From NCBI GenBank assembly GCA_032622095.1, contig CP136066.1, forward strand, positions 201,460,978-201,524,977: 64,000 nt of DNA. The letters are read 5' to 3'. Under the pieces are notes generated by a model. That model saw nothing but the letters and a program-made list of their open reading frames with translations. It was not told the DNA's origin and ran no database searches. This DNA is from Siphonodentalium dalli (Eukaryota; Mollusca; Scaphopoda; Gadilida; Siphonodentaliidae). Numbering within the stretch: position 1 is the first letter of the stretch; each line of letters begins with the position of its first letter. Both the position numbers and the translations under genes were made by a program. This document shows, piece by piece, positions 1 through 62,891 of this stretch.

Positions 1-327
1 TTTGAAATCTATTGTTTTTCACCATCGAGACTTATTAGTGGCTCAGTAAAAATTTAACGAGCCGACGGTCTCGGAACAAATTGCGGATGAAGATGGATAA
101 CTCTAAAATGAAGAGAGGCTTTGTGTTGATAATAAGGCCAAATTTTGTCAAACAACATGTTGCTAAATAACACGTTTCTGGCAATTTTATACTATAGTTG
201 ACAGTGGTTAGCATTATTTTTGGGCAATTAATTGATTCTGATAACTGAAGCGGCATTTCTAAAAATGTTGTTGTTGTTGTTGGAATCTGATTATATGGGG
301 ACTATCAAATCGGATTGAGTACCTTTA
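1..327. mobile_element. right part of an AAAGGTACTCAATCC inverted-repeat element
   Basis: Ends GGATTGAGTACCTTT at 311-326 and matches inside with the elements at 21841-22117 and 41563-41990. The left end is outside the window. Bases 328-600 show nothing I recognise. Confidence 0.65.
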
Positions 328-599
328 ATTAAAATTTTAGTTGTGAAGATAGAAAATATATCTACAAATTCTACCACTTGAACAAATAATAGTGGTTTGT
401 CAATCGACTTGACAATCAATTTCTAACAAACTAAAGTGACATCTATAGGCCTCTGACTTAAAATGTTTTACTTTGAAGTTCACATGTATACCTATTTATA
501 ATACACAAACCCCTTTATTTTTCATTTGTTCACTAAACTCTTTGAGTCGTCTTATTTTTTGCTCAATTTTAAATTCGCGCATCCATCTGTGCACGAATA

Positions 600-715
600 G
601 TGGTAAATATATGTGCCAAGTTTCATAAATATTGACTGAAAAATGTAGGATTACAAGCTCGGAAAAGATGGATGGATGGATGGATGGACGGATGGACAGA
701 CGGACAGGATGATTC
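600..715. repeat. GGAT/GGAC-rich tail of a dispersed repeat
   Basis: TGCCAAGTTTCATAAATATT followed by a run of GGATGGATGGAC units. Similar tails occur near 18190, 23540, 47730 and 48680. Confidence 0.5.
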
Positions 716-779
716 CTATTTTTGTTTATGTAACTGATTTTTGCAGAAATATTCCATTTGTGCAGCATCTTACACTCAC

Positions 780-50280
<49,501 letters not shown>

Positions 50281-50297
50281 ATCTGCTGTCTCTTTAG
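50281..50297 (-). other. BRF1: BRF1 5' UTR end with upstream intron acceptor
   Basis: Just upstream of the ATG the minus strand reads a pyrimidine tract and CACAG (acceptor at 50298), then 17 bases and the start codon. This suggests that a noncoding first exon lies further right, with the promoter beyond an intron. I could not place that first exon. Confidence 0.6.
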
Positions 50298-50379
50298 CTG
50301 TGAAAAAAGTAAGTTCTTAAGGATACATTCAGCATTTCAGGCTAATTCTATCAAAATTCTTGCAAGCACTTATACCTTG

Positions 50380-50847
50380 CAGCCCTGGGAATTAAGGAAA
50401 ATTTGCCTAGGCGATATATTTGCCTAGGTAAAAGAAATTGACCTAGGCAAAAACAGATTTTACCAAGGCAATTTTGCAACAATATTGCCATCTCAAATTA
50501 ATATGATTCAATAATGCTTAGTTATTTTGGGGGAACATTATTTCCAGGCCACTACTCAACATATATGTACAACTCCACAAATCATGTCCAAAACAAGTGT
50601 CCTTATACCGGGTAGCTAGTTGCTGCCCAGTGCCATGGAAACAATTGTAGGACAATATACAATGTATGTAAAGAGTGATTTAAGGAAGTCATTTTGGCTA
50701 AAGAGGTTCTATTTCTTATAGACACAAATACAATTTAGTAACCCAATTAACTTTTTTTACCTAGGAAATATAATTGCCTAGGCAAACCGATTTTGCCTCT
50801 GCTTTTACCTAGGCATTGCCTATTGCCTAGGTTAATTCCCAGGGCTG
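50380..50847. mobile_element. CAGCCCTGGGAATTA inverted-repeat element, copy 2
   Basis: Same ends and GCCTAGGCAA motifs as 8036-8505. It lies about 80 bp upstream of BRF1 coding exon 1, within the predicted 5' UTR intron. Target duplication unclear (CCTTG occurs at both sides, two bases off on the right). Confidence 0.8.
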
Positions 50848-50885
50848 AGCCTTGACAAACCACTACCAGAATATGTTAATATGCA

Positions 50886-51005
50886 GGTCATTCACTCAAG
50901 CAGGGAGCAATCAACTTTATTTGTTACACAGTGTTAGAGATAGCTGGTCATTCACTCAAGCAGGGAGCAATCAACTTTATTTGTTACACAGTGTTAGAGA
51001 TAGCT
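50886..51005. repeat. perfect 60-bp tandem duplication
   Basis: GGTCATTCACTCAAGCAGGG to AGATAGCT occurs twice head to tail. Bases 51006-51570 show nothing I recognise. Confidence 0.9.
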
Positions 51006-51979
51006 GGTCAGTTGGGATTTTGGCTATGGACATATGATCTAAAAATCATCTTAGCCAAAAGGTTTATATTGCATGTACATGTACCTGACCTGTGATTCTT
51101 GCAAAATGGATGCTTACACATTTCCCGCACAAACTAACATTCTGTTAACAGTCTTGAAGCAGTGTTGCTCTCTATTAAATACTCATTCTAGCCTTGCACT
51201 AGTTCAGATCATGTACTTTTTATGGCAGTTAATCATTTCCAATAATTTTTTATACTTGCTGAGAAAGCTGTTCCCAAAATTTCCCTTCTTAAAATATGAT
51301 TAAAGTCATTTAAGTGTTATTTAATATGTGGTCTTCAGATAGCATAGATTCCTTTAGGTGGTGCACTTGCTTAACAATTAAGTAGTTTTCTATGTATGTT
51401 CATCCTCAACTTTTCAATTCCTTACATAGCTCAAGCGTGGAAACCCCTTAATAAATGAATGCTTGTGTTGAACACAAAAATACCGGTAGTTGTGATAAGT
51501 GTAAAACGAAGTAATTGCCATAGACCACATAGCTGTTTAATTATACAAATATTAGCTTGTGTGGTTTGTAGTAGTGTTGAAATGATTAGGGGTTTTCTGA
51601 AGTCGACCAGGAGAAGTCAACTGCAAGTTGATTAGCCGAACCCCATCTCCGGGTGACATGATTGACAAGGGACGTCTTCTCAAATAATATTTTGAAAACT
51701 GTTATTCGTGAGTCTTTAACTGATTATTTCACAAATATGTCATTAATGCCAACTTAATGGTATTTGTCACGAGAAATCTAGTCAAAAATAAAAATTAATA
51801 GGCTTGATGAATGTAACTAATCTCTATGAGTAAAGAGTAGAGAGGTAAACATGATGTTAGAAACTGTAGAGAAGGTAAACATGATGTTAGAAACTAACTC
51901 TGAACAAAATCCGGAACGGCCGAACCGATGCTGGGACTTAGTAGAAGGTTCATTTGATAAAAAGTTTGGGGTTGATGAC

Positions 51980-52208
51980 TTAACCCTTTGAGTGCCAGGT
52001 CCGATTTTTGTATCGACCCATATACCCTGTGCCAATGCATTCTCTTATATATGCGAGTTGACCATAGGTCGCCTCGCATATATAAGAGAATGCATTGTCC
52101 TAACCCAAAAAAAAATAATTTAAAAAAAAAAAATCATTTTTTTTTAGGGCACTCTACAGACCATAAATTAGGGCCGATGAGATCGGCCCCTGACACTAAA
52201 AGGGTTAA
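51980..52208. mobile_element. TTAA-flanked MITE, single-hairpin variant
   Basis: TTAACCCTTTGAGTGCCAGG at the left, CACTAAAAGGGTTAA at the right. One GCATTCTCTTATATATGCGA hairpin and a poly-A/T spacer, with GGCCGATGAGATCGGCC near the right end. Confidence 0.8.
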
Positions 52209-52401
52209 TGTAGGTAACAACTTGAACAAGACCCATAGAAGGATCAGCTAATAATATAGAAGCTAATTAAAACAATATGCCAGCTAGTGTAGCAGCACAC
52301 CAGCACAGAGTTGTTAGCATCTTTTGAGAAAACTAGGGAAATCGTGCATGATGAGTTGAGCTTTCATTCTGCATGTACTTGTCCTGTGTTAACACGCGGC
52401 A

Positions 52402-53467
52402 TAGGCTCCTGCGAATATTCGAGATTCGATTTGAAAGTCAAATTCGATTCGAATTCGAGTCGAAATTGCCAACTCGAAATTTTGAATATACTATGACGGA
52501 AAAGTAGGCTGTTTCAGGACAAGTACACATGTCGATCTTAGCTGTTTGTGGAATTTAATTCCAGAAAATGATGTATATATGCACATTATAATTCTTATTG
52601 TACATAGCCAACAATTAGCCACGATAGGACGACTAAATACGTCTGAATTATATAGCTTTAAAATGGTAGCAAAAGCTAGCAGATAGCCAATGGACTGACG
52701 ACGCAGTAAATTATAATAGCTATGAGACTGGGCTACTGATAGCGTTATCCATAGTCTATTCGATTCCGCGTTATGTAATATGGGTGAGAATGTAAACAAC
52801 ACATGTTCCTGGTGTCGAAAAGTGCATTTGGCACTGTTCTCTTTTGAAGTTGACTTTCAGTTTCAGAGTTTTCTTTTACAATGGACAAAATTTCGTCCAT
52901 CATTCATGTTTATTATAAACATGATAAAGCTGCAGGCACGTGTGATGAATGCAACATGCATGGTGTATAAATCGCAAGCATCTGGGACAATGACCCATCT
53001 ATGGAATCATCTGTTCAAGAAGCATCAACCAATACATGAAGAGGCTACACTGCGACTGTTGTTGCGTCTTCAAGTTTATAACAACGGGTGTTTCCGAATG
53101 CCGATTTGCAATTTTGCATGTACATGTACATGCAAACTGTAGAAATTTCGTGTGATTTTAGTTTGATAATCCGTTTAGTGGTAATATATTAATCGTTGTG
53201 ATGGCCGCATGGACGTTTTAATCTGCTTTGTTTTCTTGACAATTATAAATTGAAGTTAATAGTATATCAAACGATGGTTTATCGCCACATAAGTTCTGAT
53301 GGAACTTCATGCATGTAGTTCATAGAACGTTTCACAAATAATCTAATCGTTGACAAAACATACCTAATTGAGAATGCAACACATAGATATGATTCGATTC
53401 GATATTCGATTTGATTTCGTGAATTCGATTCGATATTCGATCAAAATATCCAATTCGCAGGATCCTA
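52402..53467. mobile_element. hAT element, 8-bp duplication ACGCGGCA
   Basis: Terminal repeats TAGGCTCCTGCGAATATTCG and CAATTCGCAGGATCCTA; ACGCGGCA at 52394-52401 and 53468-53475. Diverged inverse relative of 12280-13418, with a decayed BED finger frame at 52780-53142. Confidence 0.92.
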
Positions 53468-54181
53468 ACGCGGCAGCATATCGGTGTCATCAAAGAGTCG
53501 CTAAAGGGAGTAATGACTGAATCTCTGAATAACAAGGGTACCATTGTATTGAAGGATGTTCATTATTTGAAGGGAACTTTACTCCTTATGTTATTTATGG
53601 CAATCAGTATTTGAGACGTGCGGTTTTGAAATTTCATTTTGGTTTTAATAGAAGAGTCAAGTTTTCCGGATTTATTTAACCACATGTATACGTATTATGA
53701 TATACAGCCAAATAAACTGACATTAAATAATACTTGAATGTGGTATATTACAAAATATATATACCAGTAGGTAAAGCACACTTCATGTTGGCGGACCAAG
53801 TACATGTAAAAGTCCACGGAGTGTCCGATTTAAACGCGTCGAATCCCGTTAATTGTTGGTAAGTTGTCATTAGCCCTCCATTTTATCATCGTATACAGTA
53901 ATGCCCAAAGTAATTGACCACTTAACCACAGCAGAATTATGGGTAATTTTTCAGGATTTAGTCGGAAATATGGCTTGTTGCCATTCATCGGAAAGCTCTC
54001 GGCGAGAGCTTTCCAATGAATGGCAACAAGCCATATTTCCATCTAAATCCTGAAAAATTACCCATAATTCTGCTGTGGTTAAGTGGTCAATTACTTTGGG
54101 CATTACTGTATGTGATGCTGCATCTTGTGACCGATGAATAACTTCCAACACCTGGTAATCAGTAATCACGAAAATGTCAAC

Positions 54182-55398
54182 TAGGGATCTGCGAATCGGG
54201 GATTTTGCATCGAATCGAATCTCGATATCGAATCTCCTTCCTGATATCGGCATCGAATCGAATCTCGAATCGAATCAGCTAGTGATTGACATTATCTACT
54301 AGTACCATTGTGTTTATCTGTGTCTCATGACAACAAACTGCAAAGTTCACTAGATACTATATAGCAATGCTAATCTCCTTAAACATCCGTTGGAACTTGT
54401 GTTTTGTTTTAGGGAAATCATGACATAGGCAAGTCACTCTCAGTCTCATGGAGGATTTGCGATATGTTGCATTGAATTTCTATCTAGCTGTGTCATGGCG
54501 AACATGACACAAGAATTGACAGTAAGACACTTGAAGACAGTTCAATCAACTTATCACAAACCCCATGGAATGGAAGTCACTTGTCTACATTATTTAATAA
54601 AGATTTGACACAAGTGGACATGGGTACACCATTCAGCTACCGTATATAGTTGTTGTAGTCTGATTCCAATGGTAGTTATCTGTTAAACTGTTCACCCCTC
54701 AATAGATCAAGCACCTACATCACATATTCACAGTAGTTGTCTTCACGGAGGGGGTCCCAGAAAACAGACACAAGTGTTAAATGTTATCAACAAGATTCAA
54801 TAGATTGTAACTTGATGCAACGCTCTCGATTTCTCGGGAAACTGAAAGTAGGAAATTTATAGGAATTCTGCCAGCAGTGTCGCAGATAACTGGTCACACA
54901 TGATAACGTTCATTTAAGAACGTAACAGACCGATTGTTCTAAGGTTTCTCACGGTTTCTGTTCATTCCAATCCAGGTTTGTTCACTCATAACAGCGGCTG
55001 ACATTGAATTTTATTCATGTAATCTGAATTGGTTATATGAAGTCCTAAGCTAATCAATTGATTTCCGAATCTAGCGAAAACGCACCGTGTAGACAATTTA
55101 CATAGTGTCGATACAGATTACAAATATATGCGGCGATTGATCACCTTCACGGGTTGCGATCGAAGCACATAATTTGCATAAGCAGATCTATTCTGAACGC
55201 CATACATTCATAATTACCTACATTGGCTAACTTGGCAACCTTGTGCTTCAATTTTTGTGAGCTCATGTCATTTGGCATGTGTTATTTAGATGCAAAAATC
55301 AAGACTATATCCGAATCAGCGGACCGATTCGGTGTCGATCTCGAATCGGGTGCCGGATATCGACATTGAATCAAATCTTGAATATTCGCTGGTCCCTA
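54182..55398. mobile_element. hAT element, 8-bp duplication ATGTCAAC
   Basis: Terminal repeats TAGGGATCTGCGAATCGG and ATATTCGCTGGTCCCTA; ATGTCAAC at 54174-54181 and 55399-55406. No coding recognised inside. Confidence 0.92.
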
Positions 55399-56552
55399 AT
55401 GTCAACTTATATTGACAACATTTAAATGTGTCACAGTCTCCCCAATGATGAATAATACAGGTACAACTGACAATGATACGCCATTGTCATTTGCAAATAG
55501 GATCCAATAGGCTAATGTTTAAAGAGGTCGCGACTCATGGGAATTTCCGCGGAACCCCTGTGCGACAATTGTGTCTGCAGGGTTTCCATTTGTAGTACAC
55601 CATGCGCATCACACGCATTTTTGAATGTTTATTGCATGACGTCTATTTATGGAATGTGAATGCGTCTCAACATACAATTTCATCAAATTTGATGGTATTA
55701 TGAATTTTAATAATTAAAGAATTTAATTATCAGAAAATCATTCATGAATTTCGTATTTTGAATTTGGAAAATGCTGATTGAGTCAGCTCACTTACGTATA
55801 AATAGCTAGGCCTACCTACTTTAGTTTCCGACAATATGTAGGCAGTATATAATTACCGTATATATATGTTAGGCCTAAAAAAAAAATACGTTTGTTTCCG
55901 CTAACCCGACCGACCCTATTTTAAACCCCGACCCTAAACTTTTTTATTGCCATTGCAAAAAAAAAAAAATGGACCAAATTTTTTTTTTTTTACTTAAATT
56001 TTTTTTTTTTAATTTAGGTCCCAATTCATATCATAACAAGATGCAAAACATTTATATATTTATATTTATCATATGACTCAATCATTATTTACGTTGGAAC
56101 GTATGTCATAAATCAATTTCATATGAACTACTAGTTCATATCACCTTCCGATAATTGGATTGGTTTGTTGACAAAAAGTGTGTTCTGATTGGCTGAATGG
56201 CAGCCTGGGCCGAGCCGCATCTCTAACTAAATGCAGGTCAAATCCGTGCGCGTCAATCAACGCGATGCCGAAATTCTCGCAATTATAATCTTGAAATATA
56301 TACTTTTGGACATTGTTATATGATAAATAGAATATGTAATTCGTATTTATCTAATAAACATACGATATAATGTCACAAACTGAGAACAGAATAGCGCACT
56401 ATATCTTTGCGTGCATATTATTTCTGCTAGTTCACCAGGTGTAATTGGGCTTCCGGTGCAATGAAGTGACGTCACATTTTTTTAACCTTTTGCTGCCGAT
56501 ATCATATAGGTATTTAGTGATTTGTGTGGGTTTTGGACATCATAATCAATTT

Positions 56553-56741
56553 ATAGGTGTCATATGATAAATAGAATATGTAATTCGTGTTTCTCTCAAA
56601 TGATATTTATGAAACTCGTCACGAATTTTCAGTTTTCTCTCGCCGGAGGCTCGAGAAAACTGAAAATTCTTAGACTCGTTTCATAAATATCATATGAGAG
56701 AAACACTCATTTCATATCCTCTATATATTAACATAAGAAAT
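56553..56741 (+). repeat. ACTCGT hairpin element, copy D
   Basis: Stems TTTCTCTCAAATGATATTTA and GAATTTTCAGTTTTCTCTCG with their inverses; motifs TTCGTG, ACTCGT, ACTCGT and ACTCAT. Ends CATATCCTCTATATATT. A lone left half lies at about 56316-56380. Confidence 0.75.
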
Positions 56742-57425
56742 TTAAGTTTACAAAAAGATTTAAGTTTAACAGTTGCATGGAATCATACTGTAAAGTATGT
56801 TTGGCTTTATCTAGCTTTCATCTGTGAAAACTTCAAATAATTTGAGTTCAGGTATGTTATCATTCAGTGTTCAGACTTCAGTATTTCAATCAATTACAGC
56901 ACAGGAACATTAACAATTTGATCAAATCAACCTGGTTATCAAGTGGGATCTCATAATACCAAATGAAAAATTAACATAGAGATTAGTACCATATATATTC
57001 ATTACTACCTAATACATGTACATTGTTTCTATACTACATGTACATGTAGTATTTCTGCATATTATGTACGGTATGTGTCTCACTTGAATTTTATAAAATA
57101 GCCTATTTGTGAATTAGAGTGATAATGGCAAGTCTCATTTCAAGCAGGATAAGCATAATCCATTGAAGCAAAAGATATTTGACAATAACTTATAAGCATT
57201 TCCAATCCATTCATATATAAAAAAAGTTCCAAAGTTATGCTTGAGAAACTTGACCTCTCAGTAAAATTCAAAATACTGACTCAAAGAGCCTTAGATTAGC
57301 TCTAAGACTAAATGCAATGGATTTTATAAAATTTTCCAGGGGAAGAACCCCCACCAATCATCAGGGGGTCACCCTTCCCAAACATTCCTCTGCTCAGACC
57401 TTCAGGTTATGCCTTCGGCATATCA

Positions 57426-57623
57426 TTGCTCAAAAACAGGTGTCCCCAAAAAATACCTAGATCCTTCACTGAATGCCGAGGAGAAGGTGGTGTTGTGAAG
57501 CAATCCTTAAGAGATCGGTACAAGACAGTCACTCCAATATGTGAACAGTGCAGTGGTGCTGGACTGACTCCAGTTGTCGCCAGACCATATGGGAATTATT
57601 ATGATTATCAAAGACTATATTAG
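57426..57623 (+). CDS. unrecognised 65-residue frame inside the Harbinger-like element
   Basis: Contains LRDRYKTVTPICEQCSGAGL then RPYGNYYDYQ. The CxxC pair and basic stretch look protein-like and may be a fragment of a captured exon or a decayed transposon protein. No splice sites were established and no function is proposed. Confidence 0.25.
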   Translation: MLKNRCPQKIPRSFTECRGEGGVVKQSLRDRYKTVTPICEQCSGAGLTPVVARPYGNYYDYQRLY

Positions 57624-58239
57624 TATATAGACTAGTATATACAGTATGTAAATATTAAAGCATATGTAAGATTGAATTGGAGTTTCTAGTTCCTCTGTCA
57701 TCTCGGTTAACCTGATTGGGGCTAAGAAGTGCATAGTTTGGGTTATTGACAAGTATTATACAGTTATTTTTAAAGATACTGAGAAAAAAAAAAGTTAAGA
57801 AAAAAAAAAAATTAAGCCTACCTACCTACCCTAATTTTTTTTTAGCTCGTTAGCGGAAACAAAGGTATTATTTTTTTAGGCCTTACCTGAATTTCTGCAA
57901 TGTTATTCACTGACGTATTCATCATTTCAGGGTCACATAACCCAGTGCAACAGCAATTACCACTTCCCTATCTGTATGATGTACTACAGTACTACTTACA
58001 AGCAAGATGCCATAACCGAAAGGACAGTTTTTTTGTGATGACGGCTGTTTCAGTTAATAGACATAACCGTAAACGACCAAGTTTTTTGGTTAACCACACA
58101 TCTCTATTCAGTATGCCATGTTGGGAATTTGTTTCGATGTTTCGACTAATCAAAACTGGGAGATTTCAACATTGAGCTATTTAATAATTGAGTCGACGTT
58201 GATTAGTCGACTAATCGTTTCAACACTAGTTTCAACAGG

Positions 58240-59770
58240 TTTGGTCTTCTGTAGTCACTATTTCATTGGCTGATGACTAGGGTGCAAAATTGTTCACATT
58301 GCAAAATCCTCAGTAAACTCAATAAGGACTAAGGTACAGTTCTCTGCCATGGCTAAATTTTCCAGAGAAATCACATTAGATTTGCGAGACAAACAGTGGC
58401 AAGAATCAAAATTGATTCACGCAATTTCCAACATCTGATTGCATAGAAAACTCTTTTCAGTGGAATAATATTAGAGTCAATATAATATTGGTATTCGCCT
58501 GAAAATACTGCAGTTCTTAACTTCTTACCAGGAGACGGGATCGATTGCTCTCGCACCAGTATGTACTTGCAATTTTAATAGATCGTATATCGAACTGCCG
58601 ATTCAGCTGCGATGTCACACGTGGGTGGGGAAATTGGGAATTAGCCCCAAATTAGCTGCAACATCGCACGATCCCCTTGATATCGGTACAATTTTCTTCA
58701 TACCGAATCTTGGCATATTGAGCTCTCTTCTCAACACATATACGCAATCTACTAAAACAAGAAATTATGGCATTGAAATCCATGTAAAAAGGATGACCGT
58801 GCAGTCACGACCTGCACTACTCAGACTAATATGTGTTGACTTATATATGAACGTCAAGATTTAATTAACTATAAATATTTCTTATAACCAATTACGTACA
58901 CGAAGTTGGTTGCTTGTGGTAGGGGGTTGGGTCTGTACCTCATAATTATCATATTGTACTCATACATGTATCTTCCAGCCTTTCGATCGTGGCTCCCCGG
59001 GGCCATTTTTTTTACTGGCACATACATGTATGCCCATTCTCAATTTGGATGAAATATTAGTTGTACTCGCCTCCACAACCCTTGGCCTTGGTTGGAAATT
59101 GGGGTTATTATGAGTGAGAACTTGGGTTTACCCCCTCATAATTTGGGTTGTTTGTTTTTTTCAAATCACAACCCAAATCGTTAGAATATAAGTAAGGAAG
59201 AACATTCAATTTCCAAGAACATGTTTTGTTTGTAGGCCTACCTGTACAAATTCTATAGTGATTTTATAGGTTGGGATTTGATCAGTTTGATTACAATTCC
59301 ATGGAGCTACATTTATACCAGCGCGGACTCGGAACCATGCACTATGAAACGTCAACCCAACCAAACCTAATGCGAACCATGCCAACATTATGCCTGCTTT
59401 GTGTGCTATGTCGCGTCGCTGTCAAAACATCAATAACTTTCGCGAGAAAATGCGCGTGCCAATATGACGTCGCTTTGGATACAACATATGACGTAACCTA
59501 ACAGTTTACAGACCATGCTTCTACTAATTTACAAAACTAAAGAAAAGTTTATTTAGTTATATGATAAACATTCAAGATATTTACGATATGAATTATTGTT
59601 TTCGTGAGGTGGCTAAGGAAAATTTGCAGTTTTACGTAAATTTCCGACATTTCCCGAATGGCATAGCAACCCGAGTCCAGTCGACAATATTTATGATTTA
59701 AGTCCAAAGAATAAACCATGTAATGCCTTAACGCAATGAATAATGTTATGTTGGCTATATGAAAAGTAAC
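58240..59770. other. region upstream of BRF1, nothing recognised
   Basis: Several short frames, none recognised. The BRF1 promoter and noncoding first exon may lie between 50.3 kb and here. Confidence 0.35.
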
Positions 59771-59889
59771 ATTTTGTTGTTTTAATTTAATTGCAATGAC
59801 GTTTCAAGATGGCGGCCCCTCAAATTCAAAATGACGGCGCCCCTAATTCAAGATGGCGGCGCCCATGTTCGGAAGCGAAAACAATATAA

Positions 59890-59957
59890 GGACGACCAGC
59901 GCATATGTTGCTGCGCAACATATGCGCAGCTGGGCGCAGTCCAGCTGGTCGTCCTTA
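59890..59957. repeat. 68-bp compound hairpin
   Basis: AAGGACGACCAGC and its inverse enclose a second perfect hairpin, GCATATGTTGC / GCAACATATGC. Located after a run of CAAGATGGCGGC units (59807-59860). Confidence 0.75.
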
Positions 59958-60119
59958 AAAAAACGAAACGAAAACCGAGAGTCAACTCTTTTAGTCCAAA
60001 CCGAAACCAAAACCGTAACCGAGTCAAAATTTCAAAACCGCCCATCACTAGATGGAAATTGATGTGGAAGTGTTGGAAGTACAGAAAATGAGAAATGTGT
60101 ACAGTATACCCCCTCCTGT

Positions 60120-61187
60120 AGGTCGGGCAAAGATCCAAAATTGGCTTACTAGCGAAATCGGGCTCAGTAAGCCAATTCGATCTCTCGTTTTAATGTGTTT
60201 TATCAACGCACACCTGACTTTGCCAGGTGCCGCGAAAATGCGACATCCAATTTTCAACCCATCATTTAGGACGCATTAGCACGCTTTAAAAACCACCATT
60301 GTCTCACCTATTCGTAACAGTGTTAATCCCTTTAATTGGTGTTTAATGACAGCCAATAATTAAGCTTCCTATTTTCTTCCCTGATTAAGTTAGTAGCGCA
60401 AGTCTGGTGATGGCCGGCCACGTCATTTTTTTAAGACAATCTGTTGACAAAGGTCAAGGTAAGCTTTTGGTTGCAAGAAAATTGATTGGAGGATATTATT
60501 TCACAAATTCACATTATTTTCATGGTTAAGAGAACATTAGTATGGAAGCACACACGGACAATCACAAAATAACAAAGATCAAATTCGGAAGCGTGACGAT
60601 TGACAATGAAATGAGCTCGTTATCACGATTACCCGTGTCTCGACCTCATTAACGTTTTTGCACCGAGAGCGGTTGGAAACCGGCTACGAGAGTGGTAAAA
60701 TGGCGGCTAGAATGTATTTGTGCCGAAAAACTGAAGCAGTCTTCCGTAGATTTTAAAAAGAGTACTAATAATAAAGGTGTTTGCAAGCATCTCGCCAGGT
60801 ATATAAACAGCCAATCAAAAGTGTTCCTTGTGAAAATTCTCTGCTGCTGTCACAATTTATCATTTCCGGCCCAAGAACATTTTGAAAAGAAACTTATGAG
60901 CGAGAACAAAGCTATGAAACTGTCACTGGAATTATCAAACAAACAATAAGTAACACCAATTAAAGGGATTAACGCCATTTAATACGAGTAGGTGAGACAA
61001 TGGTGTTTTTAAAGCATGCTAATGCGTCCTAAATGATGGGTTGAAAATTGGATGTCGAATTTTCGCGATACCTGGCAAAGTCAGGTGTGCGTTGACAAAA
61101 CACATTAAAACGAGAGATCGAATTGGCTTACTGAGCCTGATTTCGCTAGTATTAGTAGTAAGCCAATTTTGCATCTTTGCCCGACCT
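60120..61187. mobile_element. element with 230-bp terminal inverted repeats
   Basis: AGGTCGGGCAAAGATCC and inverse at the ends; arms run to about 60340 and from about 60950. The core holds an unrecognised frame, 60692-60949 (85 residues, HFEKKLMSENKAMKLSLELS at its end). No target duplication found. Confidence 0.7.
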
Positions 61188-61530
61188 GTCCTGCACAACA
61201 CGCCGCTATGGCCCTGTATCTGTATCTGTAGTTGTTACGTCCTAGTGACCAAGGCTGGCTTTTACAGGACGGGATCGAGTAGATCCATAATTTTTCCAGG
61301 AAGTTTTTATGCCGAACCCGTGACTTCTTCGCCAATCGCCATGGTAGGGATCTTTAACGTGCGCACATTGTTGCACACGGGACAGCCATTAGCGCCGGCT
61401 CCCGATCCGACGGTGTGCCAAGTGTAGTGTCATCCCTGGTCATGACATTACGAGAGGAGCAGAGCCAGAGGTACGAAGTTAGTCCAGTATGCATTTTTCA
61501 AATTTTGTCTGAGACTCTTTGGCTTCTGGA

Positions 61531-62883
61531 TAGTGATGTAACGATACGGGGGTTATCGGTAAAAGCCGATAGCCGATATTTTCAGTAGAATTATCGGCCG
61601 ATCCGATACAGATACCGATAAGTCTTGTACGTGAACCAAACTCCATATCAATTTGTCTTTTAAATTACAAAAGAACCGATATTGCAATAACCTGGTTGCA
61701 AAAAAAGTTTAGTTTACGTTCCCCAAAAACCCTGGCAAAACGATTTAATATTTCGTTGCATTCATAAGATTTCCTCAATATTTGTTTGATTCCGTTATCG
61801 TGCCTTACGGAATCAGTCCATACTAGTAATCCATTTGAGTCAATGACGGCAATTTCAATTTCAATTTGCCAAACTCAATCTTTTTCAGAAGTTGAACTTG
61901 CGTTTAATAACACCTACAATGTCCCGCATAAATTGTTGACATTTTCTCTGCCCATGACAGCAGATACAAATCCCGCCCACAGAGCACTCTGATTGGTTCG
62001 GATGGTTCTATCAAACAAGTTAGTCACCTCCTCCATCTTCAGTCATCGTATACCAGAATGTCAATCAATTTGAAACAAAAGCACTTTAAACACACACACT
62101 TAACTGTTGTTAACACGTGATGTTTCTATATATTGAGGAATAGCGAGTCACGACTGCGGCGACTTTAATGCAAACTGGTCAAGTGACTCGTCTATTTATA
62201 ACACTATGATTTTTAGTTTACTGTGTCATCTGTCAACACGTGGCTTGTTAGTGATTCCTACTCGATGACATCAAATGCATGCAAATAATCGTTTGATCTT
62301 ACCGCCCGGCATCCGCCTTGGGAATATCATAACAATGTGACAACTTACTGTCGCACGTGGTGCAGAATTAATTCCACACCCCCATGAATACATCACTAAA
62401 TGATACCGGTACATCAGTCTGATTCACTCACAGGAAGATTCCATTCTCACGCTAATGCCAGGGGCGTCAGTTATTCGCTTTCAACATGTGCTACTCGGCA
62501 CTCACAAGTAATTTGAATTGTATACAGTTTATGTTTTAACTTTAATTATTAAGCGTACCGAACTACGGTACCTTTGGAAATGTTTATTTGGGTCATGAGT
62601 GTACCAACAGTCTCATGTCGATGTTGTCATCATGATCATGGTATATCACTGTATGTGATGGAGGGCTGACCAGTGCGTAAAATAGTCGCTATTTTTTCTG
62701 GAAATTCCCGTCATTTATTTAATATTAAAGTCGGAATTGGTGTAACAACGTTCACAAAGGACGCGACATGTATCGGTTAACGATATCGGTCGGGAGACTA
62801 AATTTTACCGATACCGATATCTTGCCGATACAACATATATCGGCCCGATCCGATAGCCGATACCGATAATCGGTACATCACTA
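61531..62883. mobile_element. hAT element, 8-bp duplication CTTCTGGA
   Basis: Ends TAGTGATGTAACGATACGG and ATCGGTACATCACTA; CTTCTGGA at 61523-61530 and 62884-62891. Subterminal CCGATACCGATA motifs are dense at both ends. No coding recognised. Confidence 0.92.
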
Positions 62884-62891
62884 CTTCTGGA

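Larger units (their letters stand above)
55872..57882. mobile_element. Harbinger-like element with TTA duplication
   Basis: Ends GGCCTAAAAAAAAAATACG and TATTATTTTTTTAGGCC, with inverse GTTTCCGCTAAC inside each; TTA at 55869-55871 and 57883-57885, the PIF/Harbinger target size. It carries ACTCGT hairpin copy D. Confidence 0.65.
51573..58228. mobile_element. possible outer hAT-like element, 6.7 kb, with nested insertions
   Basis: TAGTGTTGAAATGATTAG at 51573 and CTAATCGTTTCAACACTA at 58211-58228 are inverse ends. The flanks GTTTGTAG and GTTTCAAC match only in part, so the two ends may belong to different insertions. Confidence 0.4.

Noticed and set aside
496-768. Minus-strand frame with RWMREFKIEQK as a possible BRF1 exon 12
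   Set aside because: It lies in a dispersed GGAT-tailed repeat, the acceptor phase does not fit exon 11, and it lacks the YILNE block expected next.
51573-58228. Outer hAT element as a firm call
   Set aside because: End repeats pair, but the flanking 8-mers match only partly; kept at low confidence.
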